Assembly: GCF_027111315.2 (NCBI RefSeq) | Contig: NZ_CP114289.2 | Span: 248,001-312,000, forward strand | Length of the DNA: 64,000 nucleotides | Direction of reading: 5' to 3' | Source of the DNA: Flavobacterium limnophilum | GTDB taxonomy: Bacteria; Bacteroidota; Bacteroidia; Flavobacteriales; Flavobacteriaceae | Shown: piece by piece, positions 17,218 to 26,217 of the stretch | Position numbering within the stretch: position 1 is the first letter of the stretch | Layout of the letters: each line of letters starts with the position of its first letter | Program-made: the position numbers and the translations under genes | The notes under the pieces: generated by a model | What the model was told of the DNA's origin: nothing | The model's database searches: none | The model's input: the letters and a program-made list of their open reading frames with translations, nothing else

Positions 17218-17300
17218 AGCCCCGATAGCAGTGGAAATCCTTTTCTTTTTTTTCTTTAAAAAAAGAAAAGATTGCAACGAATAGCGGGAATAGCTCCTGA
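17218..17300 (+). repeat. Flavobacterium dispersed intergenic repeat
   Basis: The stretch contains AGCCCCGATAGCAGTGGAAA, a long CCTTTTCTTTTTTT/AAAAAAAGAAAAG hairpin, then GCAACGAATAGCGGGAATAG. From memory, very similar AGCCCCGATNG...TAGCGGG elements recur in intergenic regions of many Flavobacterium genomes. It lies between purE and the M3 gene and could act as a terminator through its A/T stem. Confidence 0.6.
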
Positions 17301-17326
17301 AAAAGAACAGGATAATTTTGAATCAG

Positions 17327-17812
17327 TTATTTTTTTAAACTTTCGGAAGCGATGATTACGGCTTCTTTCAATCCCGTTTTGTATAATATTATTTTATCCA
17401 AAACGCTTTTGTTGTGGCTTCCAATGATTTGGGCCGCCAGAATTCCGGCATTTTTTGCTCCGTTTAAGGCAACTGTTGCCACAGGAACACCACCCGGCAT
17501 TTGCAAAATAGACAAAACTGAATCCCAGCCATCAATGGAATTGCTTGATTTTACAGGAACTCCAATTACAGGAAGTGGCGACATTGAGGCTACCATTCCC
17601 GGTAAATGTGCCGCTCCGCCAGCTCCGGCAATAATTACCGAAATACCACGTGTGTGGGCGTTTTTGCTAAAATCAAATAGTTTTTCAGGTGTTCTGTGTG
17701 CCGAAACAATATCGACTTCGGTTTCTATATTAAATCCTTTTAGGATGTCGATGGCTTCTTGCATTACGGGCATATCGGATATGCTTCCCATTATTACGGC
17801 TACTTTGCTCAT
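17327..17812 (-). CDS. purE: N5-carboxyaminoimidazole ribonucleotide mutase
   Basis: 161 residues, class I PurE. It converts N5-CAIR (the PurK product) to CAIR in purine synthesis. Visible motifs: VAVIMGSISDMPVMQEA at the start, VSAHRTPEKLFDF with the catalytic-site His, and GAGGAAHLPGMVAS. The start ATG at 17812 lies only 3 nt after the stop of an unrelated AT-rich gene, which separates it from purK; the three genes are clearly one transcription unit. Confidence 0.97.
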   Translation of the reverse strand: MSKVAVIMGSISDMPVMQEAIDILKGFNIETEVDIVSAHRTPEKLFDFSKNAHTRGISVIIAGAGGAAHLPGMVASMSPLPVIGVPVKSSNSIDGWDSVLSILQMPGGVPVATVALNGAKNAGILAAQIIGSHNKSVLDKIILYKTGLKEAVIIASESLKK

Positions 17813-17815
17813 TTG

Positions 17816-18412
17816 TTATCTTTGTTTTTTTTCTAACTTTAATTTTTCATATTCAGACTTAAATGACTCATAACCAATTTTGATTTCATCTTGGAACTCA
17901 TTTTGAAATTGGTCAAAAAACTCATTAAAGCATATAATCATACTTGTAAAATCATTCAAATTGTTAAACATTGAATTTGCTTCAAATAACTCATTAATAG
18001 ATAATCTATAATTGTTGTTTTTGTTTCTTAAATTATGAGCAAAAACAGTATTTCTAATATTCTTTAGTTTATTCCAATTTATTTTTTTCTTTAAATTTTT
18101 ATTTTCGACCTTAAAATTATTAATTCTTTTAGCAATTATTTTGTTTTCGGTTACAGTTATATCAAACTTATTGTCATATTCATCTATAAAAGATGTTAAA
18201 TCAATAATGTTCATAGAGAAATAAGTATGAATTTGAACAATTTTATCTTTGCAAATAATACTTGTTTCATTAGTACTTTTTCCAAGAGATAAGTTTTCTT
18301 TGATACAAGCACCTAAATCAAAAGATTTATTTTTCAATAAAAAATCATTTTTCCCTTTTATCCTTTTTCCATAAAAGTCTAAAATAGTTAAAGTTTCTTC
18401 TAGTTTTGTCAT
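17816..18412 (-). CDS. HEPN-like protein of unknown function, inserted between purK and purE
   Basis: 198 residues, strongly Lys/Asn/Ile/Phe-rich and visibly more AT-rich than purE and purK. It is mostly alpha-helical in pattern. The segment NKLKNIRNTVFAHNLRNK contains Arg120-Asn121-x4-His126, the R(N/D)x4-6H motif of HEPN-superfamily RNases, in the 'RN-xx-AH' form seen in AbiU2-like and related abortive-infection families. It starts 9 nt after purK stops and ends 3 nt before purE, so it depends on purine-operon transcription. Many relatives carry purK and purE directly adjacent. HEPN membership is inferred from the motif; no partner nucleotidyltransferase or antitoxin is beside it. Confidence 0.6.
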   Translation of the reverse strand: MTKLEETLTILDFYGKRIKGKNDFLLKNKSFDLGACIKENLSLGKSTNETSIICKDKIVQIHTYFSMNIIDLTSFIDEYDNKFDITVTENKIIAKRINNFKVENKNLKKKINWNKLKNIRNTVFAHNLRNKNNNYRLSINELFEANSMFNNLNDFTSMIICFNEFFDQFQNEFQDEIKIGYESFKSEYEKLKLEKKQR

Positions 18413-18421
18413 AAAAAAAAA

Positions 18422-19582
18422 CTAAAATGTTGCACTTATCACTCTAATCGTATTCTTTACATCTTCGGCAATTTTTCTCGCTTTATCGATGTCTTCGTTT
18501 ACTATCGTGACGTGTCCCATTTTTCGGAAAGGACGGGTTTGTTTTTTTCCGTAAATATGAGGCGTAACACCATCCCATCCCAATATTTTTTCGATGTTTT
18601 CATAAATCACGTCTCCCGAAAATCCTTCGGCTCCGGTGAGATTGACCATAATTCCGGCCACTTTGCTGTCGGTGTTTCCTAAAGGCAAATCCAGAATGGC
18701 GCGCAAATGGTTTTCGAATTGCGATGTATAACTGGATTCGATGCTGTAATGCCCTGAATTGTGTGGGCGAGGAGCGACTTCGTTTACCAAGATTTCGTCA
18801 TCAAAAGTTTGGAACATTTCTACTGCCAAAAGTCCCACGTGGTTGAATTTTTCGGAAACCTCGAGTGCAATTGCCCTGGCTTTTGCGGCCACTTTGTCGT
18901 CAATTCTTGCTGGACAAATCACGTATTCCACTTGGTTGGCTTCGGGATGAAATTCCATTTCCACGACAGGATAAGTTTTGATTTCGCCGGAAGGATTGCG
19001 GCAAACAATAACGGCCAATTCGTTTTTGAATTCGACCATTTCTTCGGCAATGCATTCCACGTTGGGTAAATTCTCCACATCCTGAACGCTTCTGATAATT
19101 TTCACGCCGTTTCCGTCATAACCAAACTCGGTACATTTCCAAACGAAAGGCATTTCTAGTTTGGATTCGACAATATCAATCACCAACTTTTTTAAATTTT
19201 TGAAGGTTTTGGCTGGTGCAGTCGGAATATTGTGTTCTAAATAAAAGTTTTTCTGGATTCCTTTATTTTGGATCAATTTCAATGTTTTTGGCGAAGGATA
19301 GACTTTTTTGCCTTCATTTTCCAGTTTTTCCAAGGCTTCAAGATTGACCAATTCAATTTCGAAAGTCAAAACATCAACTTTTTTGCCAAAATTATAAACG
19401 GTTTCAAAGTCCATTAAATCACCTTGAAAAAAATGATTGCAGGCGATTTTGCAAGGGGCTTCGTCACTTGGATCCAAAACATAAGTTTGAATATCGAATT
19501 TTCGGGTGTCAAACAAGAGCATTTTGCCGAGTTGCCCACCACCGAGAATTCCCAATTTGAAATCGGAAGAAAAATAGTTCAT
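18422..19582 (-). CDS. purK: 5-(carboxyamino)imidazole ribonucleotide synthase
   Basis: 386 residues from the ATG at 19582. An upstream in-frame start at 19606 would begin within the TATCTTTG promoter, so it is rejected. ATP-grasp fold: FKLGILGGGQLGKMLL N-terminal nucleotide-binding loop, PFVWKCTEFGYDGNGVKII ATP-grasp loop, VNEVAPRPHNSGHYSIES metal/ADP site. It carboxylates AIR with bicarbonate and ATP to give N5-CAIR. First gene of purK - HEPN-like ORF - purE. Confidence 0.97.
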   Translation of the reverse strand: MNYFSSDFKLGILGGGQLGKMLLFDTRKFDIQTYVLDPSDEAPCKIACNHFFQGDLMDFETVYNFGKKVDVLTFEIELVNLEALEKLENEGKKVYPSPKTLKLIQNKGIQKNFYLEHNIPTAPAKTFKNLKKLVIDIVESKLEMPFVWKCTEFGYDGNGVKIIRSVQDVENLPNVECIAEEMVEFKNELAVIVCRNPSGEIKTYPVVEMEFHPEANQVEYVICPARIDDKVAAKARAIALEVSEKFNHVGLLAVEMFQTFDDEILVNEVAPRPHNSGHYSIESSYTSQFENHLRAILDLPLGNTDSKVAGIMVNLTGAEGFSGDVIYENIEKILGWDGVTPHIYGKKQTRPFRKMGHVTIVNEDIDKARKIAEDVKNTIRVISATF

Positions 19583-19603
19583 TGTGTCGTTGTTTATAAA
19601 GAG

Positions 19604-19611
19604 CAAAGATA
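19604..19611 (-). promoter_or_regulatory. purK operon -7 element
   Basis: TATCTTTG on the minus strand, exact TAnnTTTG. It predicts a leader of about 17 nt and decides the purK start at 19582. It lies between the upstream gene's stop (19638) and purK. Confidence 0.55.
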
Positions 19612-19637
19612 CTTCATAAAGCCCGAATAGGAAAACG

Positions 19638-20183
19638 CTATTTTATTTTCTTCAGGATTTCTCTTCCAACGGCTTTGTAGGCAGCAGAATGGCTGTTGTA
19701 ATCTTTGTCTAAAATAACTTTCAGTTCGGGATGAATCCAGTCGAAATGATTGCCCAATAGATGTAAAGCCCGAATCGAATAACACTTCGAAGCGACTTTG
19801 ACATCAGTCATCAGCCAGTCAAAACAGGTTTCGGTGATTTGTTGCAGCTGGTTTTCGGTAAGCAGCATTTCTTTTTTCTTGAAATGAGAGATGGCCAGCA
19901 ACAGACAAATTTTGGATAGGGCACGAATGGCACTTTTGTCGGTTTGATTTTTGATATTGGAACAAAAAAAGTCCAAATATTCTTGAAGCCATTCCAGTTT
20001 TTCATAACACACCAATTCCAGGATCCAACAGGCTTTTGCAGCATTTTTGTTGGAAGTTAGAAAACAAAGCCTCATTAATTCAGGGAAAAGCGCTGGATTT
20101 TCCAGCACTTCATCCGCATATTTGTGTCTGTTTGCCCTGTGTCCCGTTACGGAATCTAATTTTTTTTGGAATTTGCTGTCCAT
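19638..20183 (-). CDS. Conserved helical-repeat protein of unknown function
   Basis: 181 residues from the ATG at 20183 (an ATG at 20216 would add 11 residues and leave little room for the promoter). The sequence is a string of amphipathic helix pairs (LFPELMRLCFLTSNKNAAKA, CWILELVCYEKLEWLQEYLD, SKICLLLAISHFKKKE, ASKCYSIRALHLLGNHFDWI), consistent with a HEAT/ARM-like solenoid. Proteins like this sit next to purK and hpt in flavobacteria and are sometimes labelled adenylosuccinate lyase; there is no lyase signature here, so that name should not be transferred. It is divergent from hpt. Confidence 0.65.
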   Translation of the reverse strand: MDSKFQKKLDSVTGHRANRHKYADEVLENPALFPELMRLCFLTSNKNAAKACWILELVCYEKLEWLQEYLDFFCSNIKNQTDKSAIRALSKICLLLAISHFKKKEMLLTENQLQQITETCFDWLMTDVKVASKCYSIRALHLLGNHFDWIHPELKVILDKDYNSHSAAYKAVGREILKKIK

Positions 20184-20216
20184 CGACTTTAATTTTGATT
20201 GAAAAGTACAAATCAA

Positions 20217-20250
20217 TTGTCAATTGTCAAAAGTGAAATCCCTATCTTTG
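20217..20250 (+). promoter_or_regulatory. hpt promoter; it fixes the hpt start codon
   Basis: TATCTTTG (20243-20250) is an exact -7 box, with TTG at 20224-20226 (16-nt spacing) or 20217-20219 (23-nt). Because the box lies inside the longest possible ORF (from 20224), translation must begin downstream. Confidence 0.6.
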
Positions 20251-20274
20251 CCAATTATTTTTAAAACTGAAAAA

Positions 20275-20805
20275 GTGATACAACTACACGATAAACAATT
20301 TGTTCCGTTTATTTCTGCCGAAGAAATAGACTTTGCCATTGCAAAAATCGCTGCATTGGTAGAAGATGATTTTGCCGACGAAACCCCATTGTTTATTGGT
20401 GTTTTGAATGGGGCTTTTATGGTGGTTTCCGATTTTATGAAACATTATAAATCGCCTTGCGAAGTGAGTTTTATAAAAATGGCTTCTTATGAAGGAACCA
20501 CATCTACAAATGAAGTGAAACAATTGATTGGTTTGGATCAGGATTTAACAGGGCGAACTGTTGTTATCATCGAAGATATTATCGATACGGGTAATACTTT
20601 GGAGACATTGAAAGCATTATTCAAAAAACAAAATGTAAAACATTTTAAGGTGGCCACGCTGTTTTTTAAACCAGAAGCTTATAAAAAAGACCTTAAAATT
20701 GATTATGTTGGAATCCGAATTCCGAATAAATTCATTGTTGGTTACGGATTGGACTACGATGGTTTAGGTAGAAATTTACCCGAAATATACCAATTGGCAG
20801 AATAG
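20275..20805 (+). CDS. hpt: Hypoxanthine phosphoribosyltransferase
   Basis: 176 residues from a GTG at 20275, giving MIQLHDKQFVPFISAEEI, the usual flavobacterial N-terminus. The longer frame from the TTG at 20224 runs over the promoter. It salvages hypoxanthine (and perhaps guanine) with PRPP to IMP/GMP. Motifs: PLFIGVLNGAFMVVSDF (PPi loop), and the PRPP signature VVIIEDIIDTGNTLETL; YVGIRIPNKFIVGYGLDYDG near the C-terminus contacts the purine. Followed by adk after a 49-nt gap. Confidence 0.95.
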   Translation: MIQLHDKQFVPFISAEEIDFAIAKIAALVEDDFADETPLFIGVLNGAFMVVSDFMKHYKSPCEVSFIKMASYEGTTSTNEVKQLIGLDQDLTGRTVVIIEDIIDTGNTLETLKALFKKQNVKHFKVATLFFKPEAYKKDLKIDYVGIRIPNKFIVGYGLDYDGLGRNLPEIYQLAE

Positions 20806-20854
20806 AAATTGAAACACTAATAAATTACATAACTCACAACTTACAATTACAAAA

Positions 20855-21427
20855 ATGATTAACATTGTTTTATTTGGGAAACCAGGTGCAGGAAAAGGAA
20901 CTCAAGCCGAGTTTTTGAAAGGAAAATACAATTTGACACATCTTTCAACAGGGGATATTTTTAGATTTAACATCAAAAACGACACAGATTTAGGAAAATT
21001 GGCCAAAAGCTATATGGACAATGGCGATTTGGTTCCTGATGAAGTAACCATCAAAATGTTGCAAAGCGAAGTGGATAAAAATCAAGATTCAGCAGGATTC
21101 TTGTTTGACGGTTTTCCAAGAACAATTGCACAAGCCCAAGCATTGGATGCATTTTTGGCTACAAAAGACGATAAAATTACCGCTACAATTGCATTGGAAG
21201 CAGACGACGAAATTTTGATTCAACGTTTGTTGGAAAGAGGAAAAACCAGCGGAAGAGTGGACGACCAAGACGAAGAAAAAATCAGGAATCGTTACCAAGA
21301 ATACAACGAAAAAACGGCTCCCTTGATGGAGTATTATACCAAACAAAACAAATTTTATCCAGTAAATGGGATTGGTTCCATAGCCGAAATTACGGAGCGA
21401 CTGAGCACCGTAATAGAAAGTCTATAA
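20855..21427 (+). CDS. adk: Adenylate kinase
   Basis: 190 residues, the short-LID form without zinc-finger cysteines. P-loop GKPGAGKGTQ at residues 8-17, LSTGDIFRFN and DGFPRTIAQAQAL (AMP site), LLERGKTSGRVDDQDEEKIR (short LID, DD-type). It interconverts ATP, AMP and ADP. It follows hpt and is followed by a CNNM/CBS gene and obgE in the same direction. Confidence 0.97.
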   Translation: MINIVLFGKPGAGKGTQAEFLKGKYNLTHLSTGDIFRFNIKNDTDLGKLAKSYMDNGDLVPDEVTIKMLQSEVDKNQDSAGFLFDGFPRTIAQAQALDAFLATKDDKITATIALEADDEILIQRLLERGKTSGRVDDQDEEKIRNRYQEYNEKTAPLMEYYTKQNKFYPVNGIGSIAEITERLSTVIESL

Positions 21428-21452
21428 AGGAACATACGTTTTCTAATCAACT

Positions 21453-22727
21453 ATGGAAATTTTAATAATATTCTTTTTAATTATCTTGAATGGTGTTTTC
21501 TCCATGTCGGAAATCGCGTTGATTTCGGCACGGAAAAACAGATTGGAAACGGCGGCCAAAAAAGGCAACAAAAATGCCCAAATTGCATTGGATTTGGCCA
21601 ATTCACCAAATAAATTTTTATCGACAGTCCAGATAGGGATAACGCTTATCGGAATTTTGACCGGTATTTATTCTGGAGACAAAATCACGCATGACGTTCA
21701 AGCTTTTGTGGCAGGATTTGAAATACTGAAACCTTTTGCTCCTTCAATAGCCGTGGGGATTGTTGTTGTGGTTTTGACGTTTTTCTCCTTGGTTTTGGGT
21801 GAATTATTGCCCAAAAGAATTGGATTAAATCATCCAGAAGCGATTGCCAAAGCAGTGGCTTTGCCAATGAAAGTTATTTCGATAATTACGGCGCCTTTTA
21901 TTTGGCTCTTGACTACTTCGACAGAGTTCTTGTTGAAAGTTCTGCGAATTAAGCCTACTGCCGACGGGAAAGTGACCGAGGAAGAAATCAAGGCCATCAT
22001 CAAGGAAGGAACCGAAGGCGGCGAAGTCCAGGAAATTGAGCAAGACATCGTGGAACGCGTTTTTCATATTGGCGACCGAAAAATAAACTCCTTGATGACG
22101 CATCGAAAAGCGGTGGTGATGTTGCCATTGCATTCCAATAAAGAGCAGGTTAAAGAGTTTATGCTTAAAGAATTGCACTCCGTTTATCCCGTTTATGGTG
22201 CTAATCACGACGATATTGTGGGGGTGGTCAATTTGAAAAATATTTTCGCCCATTTTGAAAATCACAGTTTCAATTTATCCGAAATTATGACCGAAGCACC
22301 ATTTATGATGGAGCAAACCACGGCTTATAAAGCGTTGGAACAGTTCAAAAACACTGGAATACATTATGCATTGGTTGCTGACGAATATGGCGTTTTTCAA
22401 GGAATAATTACCCTGAACGACATCCTGGAAGCCTTGGTGGGTGATGCTTCCGATTTTTATAAAGATGATTTTAAATTGATTGAAAGAGAAGACGGAACTT
22501 GGATGGTTGACGGGCATTATTCGTTGCACGATTTCTTGACCTATTTCGAATTGGACGAACTAATCAATGATTACGAAGTGACCACCGTGAGTGGATTGAT
22601 AATGACCGAACTTTCTCATATCCCGAAAGAAGGAGAAATATTGGTTTGGCAAAAATTTGAGTTGGAAGTCATTGATATGGATGGCGTGAAGATTGATAAA
22701 GTGATGGTGAAAGCCTTAAAGGGTTAA
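21453..22727 (+). CDS. CNNM/CBS-domain transporter-associated protein (HlyC/CorC family)
   Basis: 424 residues. The N-terminal CNNM (DUF21) domain, about residues 1-190, has membrane segments (EILIIFFLIILNGVFSMSEI, FAPSIAVGIVVVVLTFFSLV, VISIITAPFIWLLTTS) and the SEIALISARKNRLE turn typical of the family. Two CBS domains follow (about 205-335, MTHRKAVVMLPLHSN, YGVFQGIITLNDILEALVGD), then a CorC_HlyC transporter-associated domain (about 345-420, WMVDGHYSLHDFLTYF). Family members are linked to Mg2+/Co2+ handling; the name 'hemolysin' is historical. Inner membrane. It begins 25 nt after adk. Confidence 0.93.
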   Translation: MEILIIFFLIILNGVFSMSEIALISARKNRLETAAKKGNKNAQIALDLANSPNKFLSTVQIGITLIGILTGIYSGDKITHDVQAFVAGFEILKPFAPSIAVGIVVVVLTFFSLVLGELLPKRIGLNHPEAIAKAVALPMKVISIITAPFIWLLTTSTEFLLKVLRIKPTADGKVTEEEIKAIIKEGTEGGEVQEIEQDIVERVFHIGDRKINSLMTHRKAVVMLPLHSNKEQVKEFMLKELHSVYPVYGANHDDIVGVVNLKNIFAHFENHSFNLSEIMTEAPFMMEQTTAYKALEQFKNTGIHYALVADEYGVFQGIITLNDILEALVGDASDFYKDDFKLIEREDGTWMVDGHYSLHDFLTYFELDELINDYEVTTVSGLIMTELSHIPKEGEILVWQKFELEVIDMDGVKIDKVMVKALKG

Positions 22728-22775
22728 TTTGGTTTAGGGTTTAAGTGTTTAATATTGTTGGTTTTTCTGAACAAA

Positions 22776-22806
22776 TTTAAACTTTTAAACTTTTAAACTT
22801 TTAAAC
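22776..22806. repeat. Four tandem 8-bp TTTTAAAC units
   Basis: TTTAAAC, then three exact TTTTAAAC units, ending 8 nt before the obgE start codon. It is probably a slippage product in the obgE leader; no function is evident. Confidence 0.7.
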
Positions 22807-22814
22807 AAGAAAAA

Positions 22815-23816
22815 ATGACAGAGGGAAATTTTGTAGATTACGTAAAAATATTTGTTTCTTCCGGAAAAGGAGGGAAAGGATCTACGCATTTGCATAGAGA
22901 AAAATTTATTCAATATGGTGGTCCGGATGGTGGTGATGGTGGTCGTGGAGGACACGTCTATTTGGTGGGTAACAAAGCGCTTTGGACATTGTTTCACCTG
23001 AAATTTGCGCGTCATATCAAAGCGGGATATGGTGGAGATGGAAGTGGTGACCGAAGCACGGGTGCCGATGGTGAAGATAAATACATCGAAGTACCATTGG
23101 GAACAGTGGTGAAAGACAAAGAAACGGGTGAAACTTTATTCGAAATTACAGAAGAAGGAGAAAAAAGAATTCTTTGTCAAGGTGGAAAAGGAGGTCTAGG
23201 AAACTGGCACTTTAGAAGCTCAACTAACCAAACTCCTAGGTATGCCCAGCCAGGTTTGCCGGGTGTGGAAATGGACGTGATATTGGAACTTAAAGTTCTT
23301 GCCGATGTAGGTTTGGTAGGTTTTCCAAATGCAGGAAAATCGACTTTGTTGTCGGTATTGACTTCGGCGAAACCCAAAATTGCCGATTATCCATTTACAA
23401 CTTTGAAACCCAATTTGGGGATCGTGGCTTACAGAGATTTTCAATCGTTTGTAATCGCCGATATTCCCGGAATTATTGAAGGTGCAGCTGAAGGAAAAGG
23501 TCTTGGACATTATTTCTTGAGACATATCGAAAGAAATTCGACCTTGCTATTCTTGGTTCCTGTAGATACGCCGGACATCAAAGGGGAATACGATATTTTG
23601 GTAAACGAATTGACAAAATACAATCCCGAAATGTTGGACAAAGAACGTTTGTTGGTAATATCAAAATGCGATATGCTGGACGATGAACTCAAAGCGGAAT
23701 TGAAAATACAATTGGACAAAGAATTCAAAGACATTCCTTACATGTTTATTTCTTCTGTTGCCCAACAAGGCTTGCAGGAGTTGAAAGACAAATTGTGGAA
23801 AATGTTGAACGACTAA
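22815..23816 (+). CDS. obgE: Obg-family GTPase, ribosome assembly
   Basis: 333 residues. The Obg fold (1-160) is Gly-rich ([46 protein letters not shown]). The GTPase domain follows with G1 GFPNAGKST (169-177), G3 DIPGIIEGA and G4 SKCD. No OCT domain, so this is the short form. It acts in 50S maturation and stress control in the cytoplasm. A strong terminator follows directly. Confidence 0.97.
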   Translation: MTEGNFVDYVKIFVSSGKGGKGSTHLHREKFIQYGGPDGGDGGRGGHVYLVGNKALWTLFHLKFARHIKAGYGGDGSGDRSTGADGEDKYIEVPLGTVVKDKETGETLFEITEEGEKRILCQGGKGGLGNWHFRSSTNQTPRYAQPGLPGVEMDVILELKVLADVGLVGFPNAGKSTLLSVLTSAKPKIADYPFTTLKPNLGIVAYRDFQSFVIADIPGIIEGAAEGKGLGHYFLRHIERNSTLLFLVPVDTPDIKGEYDILVNELTKYNPEMLDKERLLVISKCDMLDDELKAELKIQLDKEFKDIPYMFISSVAQQGLQELKDKLWKMLND

Positions 23817-23834
23817 AAGTCGAGATTTATACTT

Positions 23835-23862
23835 AAAAGGGTTCTATTTTTAGAACCCTTTT
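23835..23862 (+). terminator. obgE terminator
   Basis: 12-bp perfect stem AAAAGGGTTCTA / TAGAACCCTTTT with a TTTT loop, followed by more T. Confidence 0.9.
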
Positions 23863-23944
23863 TTTGTATTAAAAATAATAGTTTTTACTGTTTTTTTTAA
23901 AAGAATAACCGCTATAAATATTTTATCAAAACCTTAAATAGCAC

Positions 23945-23952
23945 TACTTTTG
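23945..23952 (+). promoter_or_regulatory. -7 element of the S46 peptidase gene
   Basis: TACTTTTG, exact TAnnTTTG, about 95 nt before the chosen start. The implied leader of about 90 nt is long for this window. No TTTG -33 box at the usual spacing. Confidence 0.4.
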
Positions 23953-24047
23953 CGACACTATTTTTAGTGAATAATCTGCGTTTGTATAAAAATCATCTTT
24001 TTTTTATACGTTTAGCTGGTATTCAATTAATCTTTATATTTTTTAAA

Positions 24048-26210
24048 ATGAAAAAAGTTGTTTTTGCCTTGATTGCTGGATTAATGCTAATGCCAATTAG
24101 TGTTAAAGCAGATGAAGGAATGTGGTTTTTAATGTTTATCGAAAGGTTGAACCACCGTGATATGGAAAAAGAGGGATTACAATTATCCTCCGAAGAAATT
24201 TACAGCATCAATCACAGTAGTTTGAAAGATGCGATAGTGCAGTTTAATGGAGGGTGTACCGCCGAAATCGTTTCGAAAGAAGCATTAGTTTTGACTAATC
24301 ACCATTGCGGTTATGGTGCTATTGCAGAGCTTTCGACAGCCGAACAAAACTATTTGAAAGACGGTTTTTGGGCCAAAGACAAAACTGCCGAAATGAAACC
24401 AAAGTCGTTATACGTTCGATTCTTTGTTCGAATGGATGACGTTTCTAAAAGAATTTTATCAAAAGTGAATGATAAAATGAGCGAATTAGACAGGGATAAA
24501 GCCATTCAGCAAGAAATTGCCTTAATTGAAAAGGAGAATAGCGAAGGAGGAAAATATACCGTTTCGGTTCGTCCTTTCTTTCAAGGAAATGAATATTATT
24601 ATTTTGTTTACCAAGATTACAAAGACGTTCGATTGGTAGGAACGCCTCCGGAAAGTGTTGGAAAATTTGGTGGAGATACAGACAACTGGGAATGGCCGCG
24701 TCATACAGGAGATTTTTCGATGTTTAGAGTGTATGCCGATAAAGATGGAAATCCAGCCGAATATTCTACAGAGAATGTACCTCTAAAACCAAAACATTAT
24801 TTGCCAATAAGTTTGAAAGGAGTTCAAGAAGATGATTTTGCCATGATTTTGGGTTATCCAGGAAGAACCAATCGATGGATGCCAGCTAATGGAATTGAGC
24901 AAAACATCAAGTTTGCTTATCCTGCTTGGGTTGAGGGAGCAAAATTGGGGATGGACAGAATGAAAGTGTATATGGATAAAGACGCAACCGTTAATTTGAA
25001 ATATGCTTCAAAATATGCTTCGACAGCTAATTATTGGAAAAATCGTCAAGGAATGATTGATGCTTTGACCAAATCAGGAACGGTTAAAACCAAAACAATA
25101 CAAGAAACAAAATTCAACGATTGGGCAAATAAACCCGAAAACAAAGCTGAATTTGGTAATGTAATGGCAACAATTAATGGTTATTATGCCAAAACAAATT
25201 TGAAATCACGCCATGATAATTACCTTTCTCAATTGATGCGAACAGCAGCATTTGGTTCGGCTCCAGCTAATTTGGGAAATACTCTGCTGGATTATTACAA
25301 TGAAAATGAAGCAAAAAGAGCTGAACTACTTCCTAAAGTGAATGCCTTGATAGAAACGGTTTACGGAAAATTTTATGCTCCCTTAGAAAAAGAAGTGTTC
25401 ATAGCCCAGTTAAATTTATATTCTTCCAAAGGGTCTGAATACGGGCTTTCGCCAATGATGTCCAAATGGAAAGAAGAAAATAAAGGCGATTTTACAGCCT
25501 ATGTAAATGATGCTGTTTCCAAAAGTATTTTTGCCTCAAAAGAAAGCGTTTTGAATTTTATGAAAGATCCAAAAATAGAGAATATTACAAAGGATCCTTT
25601 ATATGCCGTTTCAAATGATTTGCAAACAAGAGTTAGAGCAAAATCGGACGAGCAAAATCAATTGGATGATGCTTTTGAAAAAGCATTCCGCAATATGGTT
25701 AAAGGAATGAGAGCGTCTAGCACGAGTGCTATTCAATATCCTGATGCCAATTCAACTTTACGATTGACCTACGGAAAAGTTCGTTCGTTGCCAAAAGACA
25801 AACGTAACGATGCGAAAATTAACAATTATACTACGATGACTGGAATGGTCAAAAAGTATAAAGCAGGAGACGAAGAATTTGATATCCCAGCCCGATTATT
25901 AGAGTTGAATGAAGCCAAAGATTTTGGTCAGTATGCCGACAAAGCAGGTTATATGCCCGTGAATTTCTTGACAGACAATGATATTACAGGAGGAAATTCA
26001 GGTTCGCCAGTATTAAACGGAAAAGGAGAATTGATAGGAATTGCATTTGATGGCAACATCGAAGGAATTGCTGGGGACGTTATTTTTGATAAGAAATTGC
26101 AACGAACCATCAATGTCGATATTCGATATGTACTTTGGATTATCGATAAATATGCAGGTGCAAAACATATTGTCGACGAAATGACAATCGCTACCGACAA
26201 CTTAAATTAA
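24048..26210 (+). CDS. S46-family dipeptidyl-peptidase, DPP7-type
   Basis: 720 residues from the ATG at 24048, which places a signal peptide (VVFALIAGLMLMPISVKA) at the very N-terminus; the longer frame from 23967 would bury it. S46 family, unique to a few phyla: His85 in TNHHCGYGAI, Asp222 in WPRHTGDFSMF, Ser651 in TGGNSGSPVL form the triad. The residue 18 positions after the catalytic Ser is Gly669 (AFDGN). From published work Gly here marks DPP7-like (hydrophobic P1) and Arg marks DPP11 (Asp/Glu P1), so DPP7-like specificity is expected. Periplasmic, releasing dipeptides for growth on protein. Monocistronic with its own terminator. Confidence 0.93.
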   Translation: MKKVVFALIAGLMLMPISVKADEGMWFLMFIERLNHRDMEKEGLQLSSEEIYSINHSSLKDAIVQFNGGCTAEIVSKEALVLTNHHCGYGAIAELSTAEQNYLKDGFWAKDKTAEMKPKSLYVRFFVRMDDVSKRILSKVNDKMSELDRDKAIQQEIALIEKENSEGGKYTVSVRPFFQGNEYYYFVYQDYKDVRLVGTPPESVGKFGGDTDNWEWPRHTGDFSMFRVYADKDGNPAEYSTENVPLKPKHYLPISLKGVQEDDFAMILGYPGRTNRWMPANGIEQNIKFAYPAWVEGAKLGMDRMKVYMDKDATVNLKYASKYASTANYWKNRQGMIDALTKSGTVKTKTIQETKFNDWANKPENKAEFGNVMATINGYYAKTNLKSRHDNYLSQLMRTAAFGSAPANLGNTLLDYYNENEAKRAELLPKVNALIETVYGKFYAPLEKEVFIAQLNLYSSKGSEYGLSPMMSKWKEENKGDFTAYVNDAVSKSIFASKESVLNFMKDPKIENITKDPLYAVSNDLQTRVRAKSDEQNQLDDAFEKAFRNMVKGMRASSTSAIQYPDANSTLRLTYGKVRSLPKDKRNDAKINNYTTMTGMVKKYKAGDEEFDIPARLLELNEAKDFGQYADKAGYMPVNFLTDNDITGGNSGSPVLNGKGELIGIAFDGNIEGIAGDVIFDKKLQRTINVDIRYVLWIIDKYAGAKHIVDEMTIATDNLN

Positions 26211-26217
26211 AGTATAG

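Noticed and set aside
17352..17873. 173-codon plus-strand ORF antisense to purE
   Set aside because: Mirror ORF of purE with no start context; purE motifs are complete on the minus strand.
19638..20183. Adenylosuccinate lyase, a name often given to this neighbour of purK
   Set aside because: There is no fumarase/aspartase signature, and at 181 residues it is far too short for a lyase.
20224..20274. Longer TTG start for hpt
   Set aside because: The TATCTTTG promoter box lies inside it, so it cannot be in the mRNA.
23967..24047. Longer start for the S46 peptidase
   Set aside because: It would place a second hydrophobic stretch before the real signal peptide and begin close to the promoter.
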